Source: Roridomyces roridus (Eukaryota; Basidiomycota; Agaricomycetes; Agaricales; Mycenaceae). From it: a DNA stretch of 64,000 bases. The notes beneath the pieces were generated by a model that was not told the origin of the DNA, ran no database searches, and saw only the letters and a list, made by a program, of their open reading frames with translations. Made by a program: the position numbers and the translations under genes. The stretch spans positions 1,426,001 through 1,490,000 of the forward strand of contig JARKIF010000006.1 of NCBI GenBank assembly GCA_029378245.1. Reading direction: 5' to 3'. Shown in pieces: positions 42,801-55,941 of this stretch (positions are counted from its first letter, which is position 1; each line of letters opens with the position of its first letter).

Positions 42801-45800
42801 CTCGGCGATTTCGTCAGCCTCCTCCGCATCAGCCTCCGCATCCTCCTCATCCTCATCCGTCGCCGCAGACGAGCCGGAGGTAACCCCCGACTTCGAGTTC
42901 ATAGACTCGCTGAGATCCAGGCACAATATGATCGCCTTTACCCCGAGTCAGGCAACACGCACATACTCGAATCACGAGCGCTCATCTCGTCCGGCGGTCT
43001 CGAGATATTCGTTATCCCACCAAAACTATCAACTTGCCACGTATCCTCAGCTTCGCGGGTTTTGATGACGCTCTGAAGCGCGTGACTGACGTCGTTGACA
43101 TCGACTTCCGTGTCCCCGCCGTTTCTATCAAGGACGATCGTCAGAATATAATTGGACGACTCGAAATAAAACACGAACGCCGGGCGGAAGAAATTAACAT
43201 CCCGACTCGTTCCACAGCCACGGCCCGTGAACACCGCCAAGAAGCCCTGCTGGTCGACGACAATCCGCGGTGCCACGACGCTAACAGACTTGAGCTCCAG
43301 CGGCCCCTGGCTGACCAAATCCCCACGATTCGCCCTCTTGATCGCCGCAATAAAATCGCGCGCGGCGGTGTCGAGTGGGGTCATGAACTCGCGTGGCGCC
43401 CAACCAATAGCGTGGAGGCGGAGAACGAGAGCAGAGGGCGCGGTGAGAGCAGGGATTGTAGGGAGGAGGTCCGCGAGGGAGTTGAGCTCGGTGGTACCGG
43501 ACGCCGAGTGCACCGTGGAGACGGCAGAGTGATCCGGGCGATACAATGGGCCACCGGGGCTGAGAAGCGCGGCCACTGCACGCTCGACGACGCTGTTGTT
43601 GTTCCCGAGACGCACGGGATCACGCAGTCGCTTACGTGAAACGGAGCAAATGAGGGATATCTCTTCGGCGGGGCGTTCCGATGCAGAGGCAGTAGATCCG
43701 GCGTCGGCGGCACTCGCGATGTGGGCTAGCAAGATTCTTGCCTAGAGCGGAGTTTCCGTCAACTCTGAAATGACAACTAGAAACAATGCTTGCTCACCGT
43801 CTCGAACCTTCTCCCATCCTTCGCCCTAATCGCCGCCGGTCCGGCGAACGAAAACTCCTTCAAAGCTTGATAAACGGCCTCAGCCAACGCAGCCTTTTCC
43901 TCTGGCCGCGGGATCTTGTTCAGGAGGAGTATCGCCACTGTACCAAGTCATGATCAGCAACGCTCGCACCGAAGGCTATACAACGACTCACAAGTCCGAA
44001 TCGCCGGTGGGAACCTCATCACCGCCCACGCCGTCGCAATCACCTTCTGCTCACCCGCCCTATCCTTCTGACCGACCGAATGCGCAAAGAGGTAGAGTGA
44101 AGAAAGGAGTGCAGCCATTCCGCGCGGCGTTTGCGGCACGCTGGGCTGCCACGCCGCATCGGTCAGGAAAGTCGATTGTTTGGAGACCGTTTTCCCGTTC
44201 TTGATGTCGTCGGAAGCAGCCGAAGTCGTGCGCTTGACGGCATATAGCCATACGGTCGTCGTGGTGGAGGTAGTCGAAGAGGACTTGAGAGAAAAAAGGG
44301 CGCGGATGGATGTACACCCACAAGCGACGATGGGCGCCTGCGATGTGTGCAGATCGACCGCGAAGCCAGGGCCCGAGTTTGCAGCCACTGACGTCGGAAT
44401 CGCCTTGGCTTGCAACCCGGGAAAGATCGGGAACCGGCGGTGGCCCACATTGTCATGGCTTGACGTCGGGCACACGCTCACTAGGGTGGAATGCATGAAA
44501 CGGACCGTCCTTCAAACAAATGAACAAATCATTCTTTCCGAAGAAAAAAAAGACGCACTCGGTCACCGCATCTCTGAAATGAATCCTCAACGAGAGATCC
44601 CCGCGCGCATACCCGCGCTCCTCGAGGAATTGGGACACGATGACAATCGTGCGTTCCGTGGTGAGCGAGATGAGAGGCGAGCTCGACGCAGAGCTTGGGC
44701 CCACTGGAACGGGAATCCTATCGACCTTGTCGCCATCCCACACAATCGTGAGGTGCGGAGCAACCATCGGTCCCAAATCGTTCGCCTCGCGGGGAAAACT
44801 TTGGATGGCGCATCCGGAAGGACAGGTCAGCGGGTTGGGATCGTAACGCGGGCCCACGCAATGTGCGTGGTGAAGGTGGCCGCAACCGGCATTCTGGAGT
44901 CAATGAGCACGAGCGTGCATGATACTTCAAACCACGTACCTGGACTAACGGACAGAATATCACCGATCCAGGTTCCGTTCCCTCGCTTCGAGCGCGCGCG
45001 AGACACTTAGGACAGGGGAAGCCTAGAATGACTGTTGAGGCGCGGAATAATCAAAGGAGGACGTGGCACTTACCAAGCGCCTCCTCGCACAACGAACAAT
45101 GGGGTGGAGCAGCCGCGCTGGGGTCTGCGATGATCGTCAATAAACAAAGATGTATGCGGCAAGTTACTCCTTACCGGCCAATTGACAATGCGAGTACGGA
45201 CAATCTTCATTCATGCAAGTCGAGCCGTCGATGGTGAAGCGACAATGGAGTGTATCCGACACGCCGTGCATCTCAATTTCGCGGGCAATGGGGCAGCTGC
45301 AAGCGAGTTCGTCCTTGTCGTGGGTGCACGGCTGGTCGTCGACATCCATACCAGCGTCGTCGGGTGACGACCATTGAAGGACGCGCATCGCTTCCCTCTC
45401 GAGATCTCTCTGAGGAGGGAGGATTCGTACACGACAAAGACTGGATAACGATCGCGTACCAGTGTAGTGCTCCCACTGACCATTTCACCGTCAAACGCGA
45501 ACACCCCGTTCGTAGCCTCGCTCTGCTCTCTGGGCGTGTCTTTTGCGTGTGCGAGGGCCTTTCCCGCGGTGATGAAACCGATCTTGTAGCGGTCGACAGT
45601 GTCGTCGACATCCTTGAGGTCGGTCGCGGCGGCGAGGCTCGGAAAGACGGGGACTGGGTCAGGCGTAGATGCGGGTTCATGCGCCGGGACGGTGGATCCA
45701 ACTACGGCAGAAACGACATCCTTCTCCCCGATGACATCGACCGTACTAGACAGCCACGTTGGCCAAAGAAAGAGAGCGATGGCGCAAGGGACGACTTACT

Positions 45801-46047
45801 CTTTTCCGCGAAGTACGAAGCCTCCGTCGATCTCAAGAGTGATACTAGCAGACTGGTTGAAAGTCTCGGCAATCTCTCGCGCGAGCTCGGCGTTGGTGGC
45901 AGCCGAGTCGATGGATATCTTGGAGAGGGCTCAGGGTCGAGGGATGGACGATGGAGATGGCCTTACCGCTGCTCGTTTCTGGGGACGGCCGCTGTCAGCA
46001 TCGCTCTCGACGAGGATGACTCGAATGGTGCGCTTGCGCGACGCCAT
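39858..46047 (-). CDS. Large protein with vWFA and E2 ubiquitin-conjugating domains
   Basis: The start at 46047 (MASRKRTIRVILVESDAD) and stop at 39858 enclose many short introns. Landmarks in order: a Cys/His-rich segment (CTHDKDELACSCP..CMNEDCPYSHC, about 45190-45320); a long unannotated region (44400-45000, 42940-43730); CLDLSESM with DxSxS and an acidic insert (about 42800-42920); vWFA strands DGDTAVYDALDSARRIL and KRIIIVSDGEDTKSD (about 41020-41150); and finally an E2 fold with GGTFLLTCNLPAGYPRDPP, HPNV, active-site Cys at 40083-40085 in VCIAELGRLWASD, and TPDLDNPLE. It is probably a ubiquitin-transfer protein with a protein-binding vWFA module. The pairing occurs in basidiomycetes as far as I know. 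Substrate unknown. That the whole span is one gene is inferred from continuous same-strand exons. Confidence 0.72.
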
Positions 46048-46179
46048 GGGGCGAAAAGGTGGGAGAAAGAAAGCTGTAGGGACAAAGAGAGGACAACAAC
46101 TGCCATTTATCGGGCCAACACTGATGGCCGTCCAATACCTGATCCGTGATCAAGTGCTTCTACTTTCAAAGGGTACTAT

Positions 46180-47216
46180 CTATTTGAAACCCTCCAAATG
46201 CCTCTTCATCTCCTTCATCAGCTCCCCGAATTTCGTATCAAACTCCTCCTTGGACCCACCGAAATCCTTGCTCGGATCAAAGACGCTGTCCTTCAAGTCC
46301 CGACCCTTCCTCACCCCAACACGGTTTTCCACAAACCGAGCAAAATGCAACCGGGCCTTCTTTTCCTTCTCCAGAATATCTAGCCCCGCCTTGGGATAGT
46401 CGGGAAAAAATTCCTTCATAAAGTCGAGATCCGTCGTCTCGCAGGCCGTGTACTTGGTCGGCGGGCCATTAACGAAATTCGAGGACGCCCTGTCTTTGAT
46501 GTACCGCTCGAAAGGAACGAGAACCTCCTTGAAGCCGTACTGCGTGCCTGCAGTGTCGATGATCCACGCCTCGTTATTATGGAGCCGCACTATAAGCACC
46601 GTATGCGGGCCGCCGTTCGAGTCAATGCCGTCGGCGAGGTACTCGACCAGGTGCGTCCGGAAGACGGGTTTCTCGATTTGCAGGTCGAGGCTCTCGATCG
46701 ACGAGGCGACGCCTGCCACGCGTATCAATGAGCATGCAACTGTATTGGGCAGGGTTTAAACTCACCTGCAAGTAACTTTCGCGTCAAAGGCCCCAACATC
46801 GCGAACGCCAACGTGCACATATTATGAGTCAACGCAGCTTCTTTGTGCTTCGAATCGTGTGTGAGGCCGTTGGGGAACGGACGCGGCGATACATCGGGCG
46901 ATTTGTCGCGATACAAGTACAGCACTGCTCCGTCCTTGCCGAGCTCGATCTTGGAGAGTGGGATGTCGAAGAACCGTTCACGGTAAGCCAGGAGCGCAGC
47001 ACGCAGGATCGTCGCGGCGCGGAGGAGCTTTGTTCGGCGGCTGAGAGTGGTGCAGTGGGACTTGTGTGCCACCCAGTCGGCCTTTTGGCATTCGGTGCTG
47101 CAGTATCTCGTTGGGTTGGCGTCGCCAGGGCGGTATTCGGGTGCATCCCAGCATCGGGAGCATCGTTTGGAGCCGGGGTCGCCACACTTGACGCATGGGG
47201 AGATGGGGGTAGACAT
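46180..47216 (-). CDS. MYND-type zinc-finger protein
   Basis: Two exons (46766-47216 and 46180-46712), joined over a 53-nt intron (GTGAGT..GGCAG), give 327 residues. The N terminus is a MYND finger: CVKCGDPGSKRCSRCW, then YCSTECQKADWVAHKSHC, with all C/H ligands present. The C-terminal part (RTHLVEYLADGIDSNGGPH, HNNEAWIIDTAGTQYGF) resembles the uncharacterised domain that follows MYND fingers in many agaricomycete proteins. Expected to bind proline-rich partners; no enzymatic signature. Confidence 0.88.
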
Positions 47217-47468
47217 GGTACTGTACGGCGCCTTGCGGAGTTTGCGCCAATAAGGCGGCTGGGAAACAAAGAAGAGGTTCCTTTCTTTCGGTCCCTTCTT
47301 TCATGCGAGGTCTGTTTGACACATGAATGGAAAGATTTGATACAGTCTTTTGTTTGGCGTCTCCACTTAAGGCCGCCTCGGGGATGCTCCAGCAATCGGA
47401 GAAAATTCACTAGTTCATAAACACAAAGAGAAAAAAACTCATTCGTTTCCTCAAGGGCTCATCATGCC

Positions 47469-48220
47469 TCATGCCAACTCGGGCGTATCCGCAAACGACA
47501 TATCCCCCATCCCAGCAGGGTACCTCTCCCCTTGCACCGCATCTGCCTTCTTGGCCATCCCACGTACGGCCTCGACGTCCTCCGGCGACAAGGTAATCGC
47601 ACCCGCGCCGAGGTTTTCTTCGAGGTACTAGAGGGTGAGGTTGGTAAACTTTTCATGCACCGTGACGTCGACGGGCGACCCACCTTGATCTTCTTGGTAC
47701 CAGGGATCGGAATGACATCCTCACCCTGAGCGAGCACCCAAGCGAGCGCAACTTGACCTGGGGTTGCATTGTACTTGACCCCGATCGTTCTAAGGCCGTC
47801 GACGATCTTGAGGATGTTGGGGAAGTTTTCCGCGCTGTAGCTGTTCAAATATGCCTCAGCAGATATACCAGATAAGAACCAAGACGAAGCACTCACCGAG
47901 GAATGGCCCGGCGGAAATCGTCCGCGTCAAAATCGTCCGGGGATTTCTATAGAAAGAATATATGACGGAATGAAGGCAGACATTTCAAAATAACACGCAC
48001 ATATTGCCCAGTAAGCAACCCGCGCCCAAGGGGCGAATACGCGATGATCTTGATGCCGAGCTCGCGCGCCGTAGTGAGTAGCCCAATCTTCGGGTCCTCG
48101 ATATCAAGCGTGAAAGGCGAGTACTCGACTTGGTACGCTGCGATAGGGTGTACAGCGTGGCCGCGGCGGAGGGTCGCGGCGGATGCTTCAGAGATGCCGA
48201 TGTGCTTCACTTTGCCTCCC
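47469..48220 (-). CDS. Aldo-keto reductase, 3' exons (C-terminal part)
   Basis: After the Helitron-bearing intron the frame resumes at 48220 with [50 protein letters not shown], then [24 protein letters not shown] and, after a last intron, [21 protein letters not shown] to the stop at 47469. These are the C-terminal strands and cofactor loop of AKR13-like (YakC-type) reductases. With the exons at 56904-57421 a full-length enzyme of about 340 residues is encoded. It would reduce aldehydes or ketones with NADPH in the cytosol. Confidence 0.88.
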
Positions 48221-49129
48221 CTTGATCTTGTTACGATTCCTAACTTGATTAGGAATCGTTCTTTATGAATCTGTCTTCATCAAACCATCCCCGATGCCCA
48301 TTTGGAACTCGGAACATGATCCGAGCCAGATTGCCGTGCCTTACTTGCATCAAGAACTCGGCGATTTCCGTACATACCTTGAGTGAAGATCTCGATTATT
48401 TCGTTCGCGGGTCCACCGTGGGTCCGTGACTGGCATAGGAATAGAATGGGATGCAAAGAGGCGAGGACGGATCCGAAGTCCGACTTGCTTATTGACAGTT
48501 GATTGGCATTGACAGCGGTGCTCATGTTCGGACAGCGGGAACCCGAGGTATCTGCCGACTCTCTGCCTTCATGCTCTGGGTCTCAGATCCCTGTATGTAC
48601 TATGTAGCGTGCAATCTCGCTCGGAGTCAACCACATAGACCCGGGAAATGGTGATTGAAATCAGCCGGTAAGCAGATGAAATGCCTCGGCGGCGATGTGT
48701 GTCAGCATCCCTTGCTTTCTCTGCCCACAACGCCGTCTCTTGCCATGGTCGTGCTCTTTCCGCCTCTCTTGAGTCTTGCTAATATGGCCGACACTCTTGG
48801 ATTCTGGGGTACTTACTGGGATTCTGGTCCATCTGCGTGCCGGGCCCAATCTGCTCTCATGGTTACCGGCATGCGGTGCCGCCCAATCTTCGATAACACC
48901 CTCTTGCACCTCGTCTCGCCTGCCTCAGAGGCCTGCATCGGGGTCGGGTCTTTCTTGCCTACAGGCATTGCAGCTCCTGGTATGCCTGGTTACGACCGCT
49001 GTCGTCCGTTGTCGTTGTCTTGATACACGTATCTTTAGCATGCGGCGGCGCGCACGTCGAATGCCTTGATCTTTGTGTATCTGACAATATAGAAGGTATG
49101 TGTGCCGTTCTTTCGCTCGTTGAAATTGT

Positions 49130-52100
49130 GTGATGACTGAATCTCACCCAGATACCACCAGTGAACACATCGGGAGCATTGGTGACGTAGTGGATGGTCA
49201 GTTTATCCCTTTCCTCTGCCCCTACTTTGAATTCAAAGCCGTCGCAGCTATAGAGTGTAATATCTATCTCCGTGCCCCCCGGGTACGGGGTACTTTGTGC
49301 CTTTGCGTGAGCAAGGCCGCCGGAGACGGCAGAACGGGCCTTTGCGTTAGCAAGGCCGCCGGAGACGGCAGAACGGGCCTTTGCGCAAGCAAGGCCGCCG
49401 GAGACGGCAGAACGGGCCTTTGCGCAAGCAAGGCTGCCGGAGACGGCATACCAGTGATCTTGAACGTTGCACCGCGCACTCTCGTTGGCTGCACCATGTT
49501 TATTGGTCCAGTTTTTCTGAGTGCCGCTGGGAATATGATGAATTGTATTACGAGATTAGACAAACACTCAATTATCAGGGATCTTGCGATAGACATTGAC
49601 GATGCCCTCGAAACACCTCAGTCTTCGGGTGAGATATATCACAACATTCATTTGCTCCTCGTCTTGGCTGCTGTGTGTCTTTTACTCAGTCTAGTTTCTT
49701 CAAAGCTCTGGTCAACTCATGCACTGAATGTGGATCACGGGCCTGCTCAAAACCTCCTTGGCGGCGGCAGACGCGTTAATGGTAAATTCTCGAGCAGTCT
49801 GATTGTCCCATATATCATTGATAGTCACGGGATTGAAAACCTCGGTCGGGGTTCCTTCATGTTCGAAATCCAGTGCTTACGAAGTGAGATTCACATCCAC
49901 CTGCCAAAAAACCGGAATTTTGTTGCTGTGGACATACCATTGGGTGTAATTCTGAACCTCTTGACAACCCATGAGCTGCGTCACACTGCAGACTTGCACG
50001 GAGTTCATCTGTACAAGAAAAATCGACTGGCGGAATCGCAGGAAATTATGAATGGCCATTCATGTGTTTCCAGTAATTGTCGAGACCTTGTCTCGATTAT
50101 GTGTTTCATGTCTCCACCTGAAGATAAGCCCAGCACCATGTCTGATGCATATAGACAGCATCAAGACGAGCAGAGAGCAAAGGAGGCAGCCCAACTCAGA
50201 TATGCACAGAAACGGGACTTGAATGAATTGTTACCTGCATTTTTCCCTCCTGAACCTCTCAAGAAATCAGAATTGCATCGTATTTTGACTGGCAGCTGTA
50301 ATGCATTCCTCCCGGAGAAATTCGTTGAAGCTGGTTGCGCTGTATGCGGAATGCTGTATCCTTTAACTAAACTTTCGCATTTGAGTGAATTTTCTGGGTC
50401 ACTGGATGTTCTGTGTGCTCAAGGAGTAACCAGAAAGGAGCGATACCGTAGCAGTGACCCAATCGAGGAACTCTCTGGGCCTGTCCTCGCAGAAGGTTGC
50501 ACACATCTGTGTGTTTACTGTGAAGGTTCTCTAGGGTCTAGAACCATCCCCACAAATGCATTGGCTAAACATGGCTGGTTGGGACCTGTTCCGCCCGAAT
50601 TGCAAGACTTGAGTTATGCCGAGAGTGTCATGATTGCCAAGATAAGACACAACCGATGTGTTATGCGGGTCAACTCCGGCAGAGTGCGAATGCATGCCAA
50701 TGCTATCATGTTCGCTCAGCCGGTTCTGAAAGTTTACTTGAAGTTACCTCCCTCAAAACAGGAGATGAGTGAGATCCTGGCTTTTGTGTTCACCGGCTCT
50801 GCAGCCCCAACTCAAGAGGATTTTGATCGAACTCCAATGCTGGTCCGCAGAGATAAAGTTGCAGCTGCCTTGGACTGGTTGAAATTGAATCACGAGGGCT
50901 ATGCAGACCTGGAAATCTCGGAAGAAAACTTGCTGTCTTATAAGCACCATGATATTCCAGTTGAAGTTGATTACAGAAGAACAAATGCAGATCCGGAGGA
51001 CTCCATCCCAGCAGTCGCGCGCAGTGTTCACGATGAGAATGAAGAACATGGAACCTCAGAAGGTCTGTGCTCATTTGCAGTTCATGGTTTGACTGGGGTT
51101 GAGTACTCCACGGCCACGATGGACACAATCAAAGCTGTGGCACTCCAGCATCTCACGAGACAAGGAAGCATGCTGGGTATTGGACGCAGTGATGTGCCGG
51201 AGTCCATGTATGAAAATGTTGAAGCATATCCTGGAATGTTTCCTTGGTTATTCCCGTATGGTAAAGGTGGAATTGGCCATCCCAGCCACAAATATAAAAC
51301 TTCAGATCTTAGCCGTAAAGGAAATTTACTGATGTACCACGATAAACGTTTCCAGACCGATATGTATTTCCCCATGATCGCATTCAACCACGAGCAACTA
51401 AGAGGGTCATCAGTGGGAAGCAAAGCTTTTGTTAAGCGTTCAAATTTTCCCGATGTTGCCCGAAGATTGCGCAGAATAGATCACCAGGTGTCGGGCAATA
51501 TTGCTGACCGGCTTGTTGAAGGCCTCCATGTTCGGCCCGAGACTGACCAGGAGAAAGACTGTTTTGACCTCATGCACGATCTCGATGGAATTGGGGCTTA
51601 TGTACCTGGTTCGGCAACAAGCAAACGGCATATGCGGAATGAAATCTGGTCCAGCACAGCATTTATGGGGGCTCCAAGCTGGTTTGTAACCATGTCCTGG
51701 AATGACAGTGGCCATCCACTTGCATTGTATTATGCCCAAGAGGACACCATCTTCAGACCTGAGATCAAATCCGCTGATGAGCGCTACAGATTGATGTCCA
51801 AAACCCTGTCGCAGCTGCACGATTTTTTCATTACATGATGGAGGTATTCATTGAAGAAATTTTGTGTTGGAAAAAGGAAGACGCGGGTGCATTCGGTCAC
51901 ACTGGGGGCTTCTATGCAGTTGTTGAACAGCAAGGCCGGCTGACCCTTCACTCACATTGTTTAATCTGGGTGAAAAATGCACTGTCACCCCAGGATATCC
52001 GAGACAGGTTAACAGCTGAAGATAGCATTTTTACAATGAGGCTCATGGCATATCTCGAGTCAACCCATCAAGGTAGATTCAACCATGGCAAACTCGCTGA

Positions 52101-55100
52101 TGTGCAAGCTCGAGTGGGTGTTGACTCGCAGATTTCCGAGGCCACACTGGATACTCACAAGTACCAGGCACCGACATTAACGTTTCCTGAGCCTCCTCCT
52201 CCTTTATGTGACACTGTCAACTGCCATGGAACATGTGTGGCTTGTAGCCATTTGTCAGAATGGTGGGATAGATATGAACATGAAGTGGACGACTTGCTGG
52301 TTAGGTCCAATATTCACAGCTGCCGGCACTCAGTCAAGGATGTTGAAGAGGAGAATAATAAAAAAGATTGGCGGCATCTCAAGAAGCGCAACAAAACCAA
52401 AATTCGCATTCATGAACGGCGAGGGTGCCTCACAAAATCTGGGGTCTGCAAGGCTCGATTTCCCCGTGATGTTGTGGAAGAAACCGTAGTTGATACAGAT
52501 GGTCATATTACTTTTGAACATTGGGAGCCGTACATGAATACAATCAACACTTTGATTACCTATTTCTCTCGGTGTAACACTGACTGTACTAGCCTCTTGT
52601 CTGGTACTGCAGTTAAGGCTGTAATCTCCTATGTTTCTGATTATGTGTCAAAGTTGGGGCTCAAATCATACCAGGCCTTTGCCTCTGTTTTTGATGTGTT
52701 TGATCGAAACTCTGATAATTTTGACAGTACCAGCGCTGATGAGGATACCACAAGAAAACTTATGAGACAAATGGTCAACGCGATGTCCACGAAGATGGAA
52801 ATTGGGAGTCCAATGGCATCACTCTATCTCCTTGGAAATCCGGATCACTATGCTAGTCATGAGTATGCAAATTTTAGCTGGCGTACCTACGTGGCCTATG
52901 TGAAAAGAGATTGGGCAAGAGATTTGCAAAATAATTTAACCATGGACCTTGATGACACTCCCGAAGACTTCATAACCCTGCAGAACAACAGAGGAGACAT
53001 CATTGTGTCTTCAATTGTCGACGATTACACAATCCGTCCGTCGGTCTACAACTCTGTCAACTTGTATGAGTGGATTCAGTCACATCAGAAGAGGGCATTC
53101 ACCAAATCGGAAAAAGATCATATTCTACAGGAGCGTGAACTGTACAGTGCGTTTGAGAAAGATATCAGTGACTCAGATAGCTCCTCCTCCTTCATTGATG
53201 GAGACCAAGATTTGACGCAAAGCAGTGCCAATGAATCAGATGATGAAATTCAATTTGAGCCTGGTGATGCAAAAACTACACCACCCAAGTACCCCTTCAT
53301 CGGAGAACACCGACAGAAAGACACCCATGGTGTGTACTGTGACTTTTCCAGGCTCAACAAGATAATCCCAAATTTCATGGGAGGTGCCATTCCACGATCA
53401 GACCGTGGAGATCGTGAATATTACTGTTTATCTATTTTGACAATGTTTAAACCTTGGCGTTCACCGAGAGATCTCAAGGAGGTGTCCTCCACTTGGGATG
53501 AAACCTTCAATGATCACACCTTCACTGGACGGCAACACGAGTTGTTGAAGAACTTCAACCTCCGTTTTGAATGCAATGATGCACGAGATGATCACTATGC
53601 AGCAATGAAACGCAAACTGGCTGAAGCAGATTTTGAACCTTCCAGCCGTTTCAACCAAACCATCCTGGGTCACAAGGATGATGTCGTAGACTTCATTGAT
53701 GATGAGCTAGAAGAATTTGAAGATTACTCTGCGCATGAAATTGGTCCCAAATCTCGTAAATTGAAAGCGCAGATGGAGGAGATAAGGTCCGTACTGGCTG
53801 GTTCTAAATGGCTGAATAAAACAACTGACGGTTTGATCATGAATGTTTCGACTGAAGCTTTAACTCCACCTTTCAAAACTAAAACAAGCTGGTCAAAAAT
53901 TGTGGACGCCGAGAGAAAGCTGCTCACAGTCAACAAATTGGCCAATATGCCTACAAGCTATTCCGGTCATGGTGCACCATTCACTGCGGCTACACACAAC
54001 AAAGTCGAGGAACTGCCGTTCAACTATTTCACCTCTGCTCAAAAAGTTGATGCAGACTTGAACATGAACATCAAGCTGGAATGCTGTGACTTCTTTACAT
54101 TGAACATTGAACAGACCAGAGCATTTACAATTGTGGCAGACCATGCCTCAGCAGTCCAGTCAGTGCCATTGAGAATGTATCTCGGTGGCATGGGAGGTTC
54201 GGGTAAATCACAAGTCATCAAGGCTATTAGCCGGTTTTTTGAAATGAGGAATGAAAATTACAGGTTTATGCTCCTCGGACCCACAGGATCAACCGCAGCT
54301 CTTGTAAATGGCTCCACTTACCATTCTGTCTTCAAGGTGCCTCGAGAAACAGGGCGCAAAAATAGAGATGACATTGACGGAATTCGCAATGAAGCAACAG
54401 CAATGGCAGCTGTCAATGAGCGCATCCAGGGTGTAGAGTATATTTTCCTTGATGAAGTGTCCATGGTGTCCTGCAACGATCTGCAAACCCTGGCAAGTCA
54501 GGCTGCCAAGGCCAGAAATATCCATGATGTTGCATTTGGGGGATTGAATGTGATCCTGGCCGGTGATTTTGCACAGTTGCCACCAACTCGGGGCCCTGCT
54601 CTGTATGCATCCTTGAAAACCCCTAGTCTTGGAGATGCAAATACCGATTTTGATCAAGCCTCAATTCTGGGTCGTATGATTTGGCACCAGTTCAATACTG
54701 TTGTGATTCTCCGGCAGAATATGAGACAGAGTACTTCCACAGCGGAGGATTTAAAACTGCGTACTGCATTGGAAAATATGAGATACCGTGCATGCACGGC
54801 TGAAGATATTGAATTCCTGAGATCCCGTGTAGCCAGTGACAAGCCGGGTCATCCACGTTTGGACTCTGTTGAGTTCAGAAATGTGTCTGTGATCACTGCC
54901 TGGAATGTGCATAAAGATACAATAAATCAACTGGGCGCAGAGAGGTTTGCCGCAGACACTGGCCAAGAGCTCCATGAATTCTACTCTGTTGACCGAATGA
55001 GTGCAGCAAATGTGGACCGAAGGAAGTGGAAGAATTGTCCCCAAGCCCGAGTCCGTCGAATTGGTCCGCAGTTGCAGGAGCAGCTCTGGATGGCAACACC

Positions 55101-55854
55101 GTCGGCAACAGCAGAGCATGTTCCCGGCTGCTTGCGTCTATGTGTAGGCATGCCTGTCATGATCAAATCAAATGATGCTACTGAACTCTGTATAACCAAA
55201 GGTCAAGAGGCATCTGTGCGTGGCTGGAATCAATCCATTGGTCCTCATGGGAAACCCATACTAGAAACTCTCTTCGTGGAGCTGATGAATCCACCGCGGC
55301 CTATACAGATCCCTGAACTTCTGCAGAATGTTGTGCCCTTGCCTCGAGCAACAATGAAAACAACAGCACTACTTGAGGATGATTCACTCCTGAGCTTGAA
55401 CAGAGAACAGATCCCAGTCCTGCAGAATTTCTCAATGACGGATTATGGGGCACAGGGAAAGTCAAGAAATCCAAATGTTTGCCATTTGAATAATTGTCAG
55501 AGCCATATGGCTTACTATGTTGCGCTGTCCAGGGGAACACAAGCATCAGGAACAGCCATCATTCAAGGCTTTGATGAAAAAATGATCACAGGTGGAATCA
55601 CGGGATTTCTTCGTCAGGAGTTCCGTGAGCTTGAGATGTTGGATGAAATTACAACCTTGAGGTATAATGGTGAACTGCCGTTGCAAGTGACTGGTTTTTA
55701 CCGTGGTCAACTTCTGCGTTCCTACTTGCAGTGGTGCAAAGACGATAGTGATCCAGCACATATACATCCTGCTATACGGGCGCACAGGATCATCTCAAAT
55801 ATTTCCCCCGATGTGTACAACACCTGGAAACCGACGGGTGTATCTGCAAAATGA
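49130..55854 (+). pseudogene. Helitron Rep/PIF1-helicase protein, copy 1, with a one-base frameshift
   Basis: A good start may be the Met at 50108 (MSPPEDKPSTMSDAYRQHQD), because the sequence upstream holds a minisatellite and a hydrophobic patch. Domains: Cys-rich DUF6570-like region (CAVCGML..HLCVYCEG, about 50335-50700); Rep domain with FVTMSWND (51680), HUH motif H-S-H at 51949-51957 and YVSDYVSK tyrosines at 52630 and 52642; PIF1-type SF1 helicase with GGMGGSGKS (54184-54210), LDEVSM (about 54450), LAGDFAQLPP and VILRQNMRQ. At 51800-51803 a run of four A replaces five A in the inverse copy, shifting the frame between SKT and FHYMMEV. The stop is at 55852-55854. Role: rolling-circle transposition. 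Confidence 0.85.
49285..49450 (+). repeat. 39-bp coding minisatellite, about four units
   Basis: Units of about GCAAGGCCGCCGGAGACGGC plus AGAACGGGCCTTTGCGNNA repeat four times and encode SKAAGDGRTGLC(V/A). It lies near the 5' end of the open frame of Helitron copy 1, upstream of the first recognisable domain. The inverse copy does not reach this part within the window. Confidence 0.85.
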
Positions 55855-55941
55855 GGCACCAGGCGATGTTCCGCAAGCGATGTTGATACAAGAAATCCAA
55901 AGACAAGAAAGACTCAGCATCACAACAACCGTGAAACACAG

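Noticed and set aside
42000..46150. Long plus-strand frames (for example 44180-45010 and 45250-46149)
   Set aside because: Opposite-strand shadows of the E2/vWFA gene, with low-complexity Arg/Gly/Asp translations.
49264..49596. Minus-strand repeat frame (LAQRPVLPSPAA units)
   Set aside because: Antisense reading of the 39-bp minisatellite.
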